64,000 nucleotides of DNA from assembly GCA_963713965.1 (NCBI GenBank), contig OY970217.1:496001-560000 (forward strand), read 5' to 3'. Below the pieces are notes generated by a model. The model saw only the letters and a list, made by a program, of their open reading frames with translations. It did no database searches and was not told the DNA's origin. The translations under genes and the position numbers were made by a program. Source of the DNA: CALAGB01 sp963713965 (GTDB taxonomy: Bacteria; Chloroflexota; Chloroflexia; Thermomicrobiales; Thermomicrobiaceae). Of this stretch, positions 61,580 through 64,000 are shown piece after piece. The number at the start of each line of letters is the position of its first letter. Position 1 is the stretch's first letter.

Positions 61580-62257
61580 TCAACGTCTTCGTTCCAGTCT
61601 CGAGCGCGCGAAAGCGTAGTCATCAGGCGTGTTGACGTTGAAAAACGATTCAAGATCTGGATCAATCCGGCGAATCGCCTCCTCCGTTATTCGAAGCATG
61701 TTAAAGCCTGTCAGCGCAGTTGCGACCTTGAGATCTCCTGCTCGGATTCTTCGTTCGAGATCCGGAGCGATCGACGTTCGGTAGATCGCGTGCATCGTCT
61801 CGAGTGTCTCAGTCTTCCCCTGATCGCTGCGCTCGGCTGAGAGTGATGGGATCACCACGTCATGCTGGCCGATTGACTCTGCCATGCGACGCAACAAGTC
61901 GATATTGAGCAACGGCATATCACAGGCCACCACCAAACAGAGATCGTGCGCCGCGCTGAGCAACGCTGTATAGACGCCCCCAAGCGATCCCGCCCCTGGG
62001 ATTGCGTCAGGTACGACGCGGAACCCGAACTCCTCATAGACGGCGCCATCATTGGCGACCACGAAGACGTCATTTGCTACCGACGAAACGCGATCGGCAA
62101 CAGTCTCGATCATCGTTCGGCCCGCGAGATGAAGGAGTGACTTTTCCTCCCCCATTCTCCGGCTTTGTCCGCCTGCCAGAATCGCGGCGCTCAACAGCGG
62201 TTGGCGATCGCTGGTACTCTCGATTGATGTGACAGCCGCGCTTTGTTGACATGACAA
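61580..62257 (-). CDS. mobA: Molybdenum cofactor guanylyltransferase
   Basis: A 225-residue MobA that attaches GMP to molybdopterin. The nucleotide loop is LAGGQSRRMGEEKSLL (27-42), with VVPDAIPGAGSLGGVYTALL and the metal-binding CDMPLL, then FFNVNTPDDYA near the end. TTG 62257 is the most upstream start; an in-frame TTG at codon 22 would give a more usual N-terminus. The start lies only 15 bases from the divergent promoter box of the SWIM leader. No other molybdenum genes are in the window. Confidence 0.92.
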   Translation of the reverse strand: MSCQQSAAVTSIESTSDRQPLLSAAILAGGQSRRMGEEKSLLHLAGRTMIETVADRVSSVANDVFVVANDGAVYEEFGFRVVPDAIPGAGSLGGVYTALLSAAHDLCLVVACDMPLLNIDLLRRMAESIGQHDVVIPSLSAERSDQGKTETLETMHAIYRTSIAPDLERRIRAGDLKVATALTGFNMLRITEEAIRRIDPDLESFFNVNTPDDYAFARSRLERRR

Positions 62258-62272
62258 TTCGTCCGCCCGCCT

Positions 62273-62300
62273 TTGACATCCTCCACCAGCACGCTATAAT
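62273..62300 (+). promoter_or_regulatory. Promoter of the SWIM-gene leader
   Basis: TTGACA (62273-62278) and TATAAT (62295-62300), both perfect housekeeping boxes, are separated by 16 bases. Transcription would start near 62307 and enter a leader of about 195 bases ahead of the SWIM gene. Confidence 0.9.
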
Positions 62301-62342
62301 CACCTTAATAGATAGTTCATCCACGAGAGGACGACGAGCACT

Positions 62343-62381
62343 ATGGACGTTCGTCCCACCATTGAGAATAGCCCAAGGTGA
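62343..62381 (+). CDS. 12-residue leader peptide upstream of the SWIM gene
   Basis: ATG at 62343, twelve codons reading MDVRPTIENSPR, and TGA at 62379-62381, about 36 bases after the predicted transcription start. A GAGAGG motif lies 12 bases upstream, a weak ribosome site. The stop codon overlaps the first bases of the terminator stem that follows, so a ribosome at the end of the peptide would block hairpin formation. There is no run of one amino acid, so it is not an obvious amino-acid sensor. Confidence 0.6.
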   Translation: MDVRPTIENSPR

Positions 62382-62418
62382 GCACCGGGAAACTGACTTC
62401 CTGGTGCTCTTCTGTTTT
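62380..62418 (+). terminator. Intrinsic terminator (attenuator) in the SWIM leader
   Basis: GAGCACCGGGAA (62380-62391) pairs with TTCCTGGTGCTC (62398-62409), 12 bp with one G-U pair and a 6-base loop, followed by TTCTGTTTT. It lies within the leader, 83 bases before the GTG of the SWIM gene. A second stem (GGTGTC 62421-62426 with GACGCC 62433-62438) follows directly. Confidence 0.85.
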
Positions 62419-62500
62419 AAGGTGTCGCGAGAGACGCCACCAGTGAGATAGTCGCGGGCGGGGCGGGGGAACGCTCGGACCGCGGAAAGGAGTACTACTG

Positions 62501-62758
62501 GTGAACTCGAGCATGATTGGAAAGATCGAAAAGGCGCGCCGCTACGCGGAAGAACCCGGGCGAGCACAGATCCAGGACCTGGACGTCAAGTTCCAGGGCG
62601 AGCATGACACCTACAACGTCAGCTACCATGACAGCCAATGGTCATGCGACTGTCATTCATTCACGGCACTTCAGGCCGGCACCTGCAGCCACATCATGGC
62701 GATGGAGCGTTTGCTCGGTCAGATGATCCCTGGCGAGATGCTCGCGGCGGCCAGCTAA
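62501..62758 (+). CDS. SWIM zinc-finger domain protein
   Basis: An 85-residue protein with the SWIM zinc-binding motif Cys49, Cys51, Cys62 and His64 (C-x-C-x10-C-x-H) in WSCDCHSFTALQAGTCSHIMAMERLL. SWIM domains bind DNA or protein in diverse proteins. Here the domain makes up nearly the whole protein. GTG start with AAAGGAG eight bases upstream. It is preceded by a leader peptide and attenuator and followed by a terminator, so it forms a single-gene unit. The role is unknown. Confidence 0.88.
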   Translation: MNSSMIGKIEKARRYAEEPGRAQIQDLDVKFQGEHDTYNVSYHDSQWSCDCHSFTALQAGTCSHIMAMERLLGQMIPGEMLAAAS

Positions 62759-62795
62759 CCAGAGACGATTTCACGATCAATACGTAGGCAAATGA

Positions 62796-62824
62796 CGAGC
62801 GGGCTCACATGTTGAACCCGCTCG
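62796..62824. terminator. Terminator after the SWIM gene
   Basis: CGAGCGGG (62796-62803) pairs with CCCGCTCG (62817-62824), with an inner TCA/TGA pairing, 37 bases after the SWIM stop. It also lies 30 bases from the end of the convergent darA operon and could serve both. Confidence 0.8.
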
Positions 62825-62853
62825 ATTCATGTTTAGTGAACGAATGCTAAATG

Positions 62854-63141
62854 TTAGTTGTCAGAAATGAGGTCAAGCCGCGTCATGGCCGGGATCACTC
62901 TGGTGATGTCCGTCAAAATGACGCGCGGCCGGGGGCCGGACACATACTCGCCTTCGTGCCAGCGGTCGTCGATGAGGCGCTGTCTGCGCTGCAATACAAT
63001 TGCCGCCGGGTCAACGGTCGATGAACCTGGCGCGCTCAGCACGATCGCGGCGTTGACGGTCAGTGCCGTGAACAAATTGATCATCTTGGACCGCAACGTC
63101 TTTCGTTCCACCGGTCGCCTGCGTCCGTAAACCGCGTCCAT
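62854..63141 (-). CDS. 95-residue protein coupled to darA, function unknown
   Basis: The product starts with a basic segment (MDAVYGRRRPVERKTLRSKMI), then a moderately hydrophobic stretch (NLFTALTVNAAIVLSAPGS), a charged middle and the end RVILTDITRVIPAMTRLDLI. I do not recognise a family. The ATG overlaps the darA TGA (TGATG), so it is translated with the cyclic-di-AMP receptor homologue, and it ends at a terminator. A role linked to second-messenger or nucleotide sensing is only an inference from this coupling. Confidence 0.6.
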   Translation of the reverse strand: MDAVYGRRRPVERKTLRSKMINLFTALTVNAAIVLSAPGSSTVDPAAIVLQRRQRLIDDRWHEGEYVSGPRPRVILTDITRVIPAMTRLDLISDN

Positions 63142-63467
63142 CAAATACGCTCGAATCGTTCTACGTTCACGACGAAGACGGTCGCGCCACCCACCACGAC
63201 GTCGACCAGGTCTGCCGGATACCAGTCGTGGACGTCACCAATGATCTCCGGCTGGACAGTCTCGGTCCGCTGGCGGCAGTTGTTGTCAATCAGTCGAACA
63301 ACCTTGCGGACTTCATAATCTTGCACGCCGACCATTAAAGTAGTATTTCCCACCCGCAAGAAACCGCCTGTGCTGGCGATCCGTGTGGCGCGAAACCCGG
63401 CATCGGTAATCGACTTCAGAAGCTGATTCGCATCGTAGTCCTGTACGATCGCGAAGACCAATTTCAT
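63141..63467 (-). CDS. darA: PII-like cyclic-di-AMP receptor (DarA/PstA family)
   Basis: A 108-residue PII-fold protein of the DarA/PstA (DUF970) family, which binds cyclic di-AMP as a trimer. The hallmark STGGFLRVGNTTLMVGV is at about 32-48, and the start MKLVFAIVQDYDANQLLKSITDAGFRATRI matches the family. GAGG lies seven bases before the ATG. The gene after it overlaps by one base. The signal is known for Firmicutes members; cyclic-di-AMP binding here is inferred from family membership. An extended -10 promoter lies upstream. Confidence 0.88.
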   Translation of the reverse strand: MKLVFAIVQDYDANQLLKSITDAGFRATRIASTGGFLRVGNTTLMVGVQDYEVRKVVRLIDNNCRQRTETVQPEIIGDVHDWYPADLVDVVVGGATVFVVNVERFERI

Positions 63468-63529
63468 CGATGGACCTCGCTCCTTATCGTTTGCGAATCA
63501 ACGATCTGATTACCCGCACTATGCCACCG

Positions 63530-63558
63530 AATATAGCACAGCTCGCCTGTACGAACGA
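63530..63558 (-). promoter_or_regulatory. Candidate extended -10 promoter of darA
   Basis: On the minus strand TATATT (63530-63535) is preceded by TGC, giving an extended -10 box; the -35 position (63553-63558) is poor. The start point would be about 56 bases before the darA ATG. Confidence 0.45.
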
Positions 63559-63600
63559 AGGTCAGCAATCGTGAATTGAACGACCGGCCTTGATCATGCG

Positions 63601-64000
63601 ATGATCGAAGAGAGAACCCGTGGAACTGTTGAATTGACATTGAGATTCGGAGAGGCGTTGTCCGAGCCGGTATTCGAGTTGGCAGAATTGACGTGGCAAG
63701 AGGCCGAGGTTGTGTTGCGACGGCGTCCGATTGGGCTCCTACCCGTTGGCGCAATAGAGGCTCACGGCCCTCATCTTCCACTCGAGACTGACGTCATCAT
63801 CGCGCGTGAAATGGCGAAACGTGGTGCGCTCCGCCTTGCCGGCCACGGTTTGCCCGTACTGATATTGCCGGCCATATCGTTCGGCGTGAGCTTCGTGGGG
63901 ACGTGCTTCGGCGGCACGTCTCCCGTTGACGTGTACGCCTTCGAAGCGAATCTCACCTCATTGCTGACGCACGCCGCGACCCAGGAGTATCGAGCTCTCT
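63601..64000 (+). CDS. Creatininase-family protein, N-terminal part (truncated by window edge)
   Basis: An open frame from ATG 63601 to the window end, 133 codons without a stop. The metal-binding motif PVGAIEAHGPHLPLETD (about residues 48-64) gives the Glu, His and Asp ligands of the creatininase fold, followed by ILPAISFG near residue 90 and FGGTSPVDVY. Family members include creatininase, FAPy deformylases and the mycofactocin peptidase MftE; the visible part does not decide between them. No good ribosome site precedes the ATG. It diverges from darA. Confidence 0.85.
   Translation, partial: MIEERTRGTVELTLRFGEALSEPVFELAELTWQEAEVVLRRRPIGLLPVGAIEAHGPHLPLETDVIIAREMAKRGALRLAGHGLPVLILPAISFGVSFVGTCFGGTSPVDVYAFEANLTSLLTHAATQEYRAL

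Overview
The window is a 64 kb piece of a moderately GC-rich bacterial chromosome with tightly packed genes and many GTG and TTG starts. The best guess at the host is Chloroflexota, probably a Thermomicrobia-like lineage. This is inferred from gene content: a PspA/PspAA plus HtpX/PspAB set, a PII-like DarA protein, a baeRF release-factor homologue, DUF983 and DUF2085 membrane proteins, and one very long rpoB-to-rpsI run. No rRNA or tRNA gene, CRISPR array, insertion sequence or prophage was seen, so the lineage call is not proven.

Left part (1-19.3 kb): the tail of a probable exported protein; a PspA/PspAA membrane-stress operon facing an htpX-pspAB operon; two ABC ATPase/permease pairs; a UbiB/ABC1 kinase; rhodanese; a pncB plus SUMF1-domain operon; Hsp20 and a PRC-barrel protein; DUF983; malQ; a DNA-repair/hydrolase operon (nth, histidine phosphatase, metallo-beta-lactamase fold, S58 peptidase); and a TIM-barrel isomerase.

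Middle (19.3-49.9 kb): 40 genes all on the minus strand, read right to left from rpoB to rpsI. This fuses the rpoBC, str, S10, spc and alpha blocks with secY, adk, map, infA, truA and rplM-rpsI. The sequence shows a near-consensus promoter before rpoB, another between rpoC and rpsL, a terminator-like hairpin between rpsL and rpsG, an internal extended -10 promoter before infA, and a terminator after rpsI. It therefore looks like several overlapping transcription units. rpmJ, only 37 codons, is present. A 45-codon relic of an AraC regulator lies just upstream of the rpoB promoter.

Right part (50-64 kb): DUF2085, coaBC and a small membrane protein; a 38-residue membrane peptide gene; a baeRF protein; a lipid-kinase homologue; a RodZ-like protein; a protein with two copies of a four-cysteine module around a disordered linker; miaB; a TPR protein with an acidic tail; a small tail-anchored protein; a SAM hydroxide adenosyltransferase; mobA; a SWIM zinc-finger gene; darA with a small partner; and the start of a creatininase-family gene.

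The most interesting unexplained items are three. First, the SWIM gene is preceded by a consensus promoter, a 12-codon leader peptide and an intrinsic terminator whose stem begins inside the leader stop codon, which is the layout of ribosome-controlled attenuation. Second, the duplicated-cysteine protein matches no family I recognise. Third, four consecutive hairpins lie between that gene and miaB.
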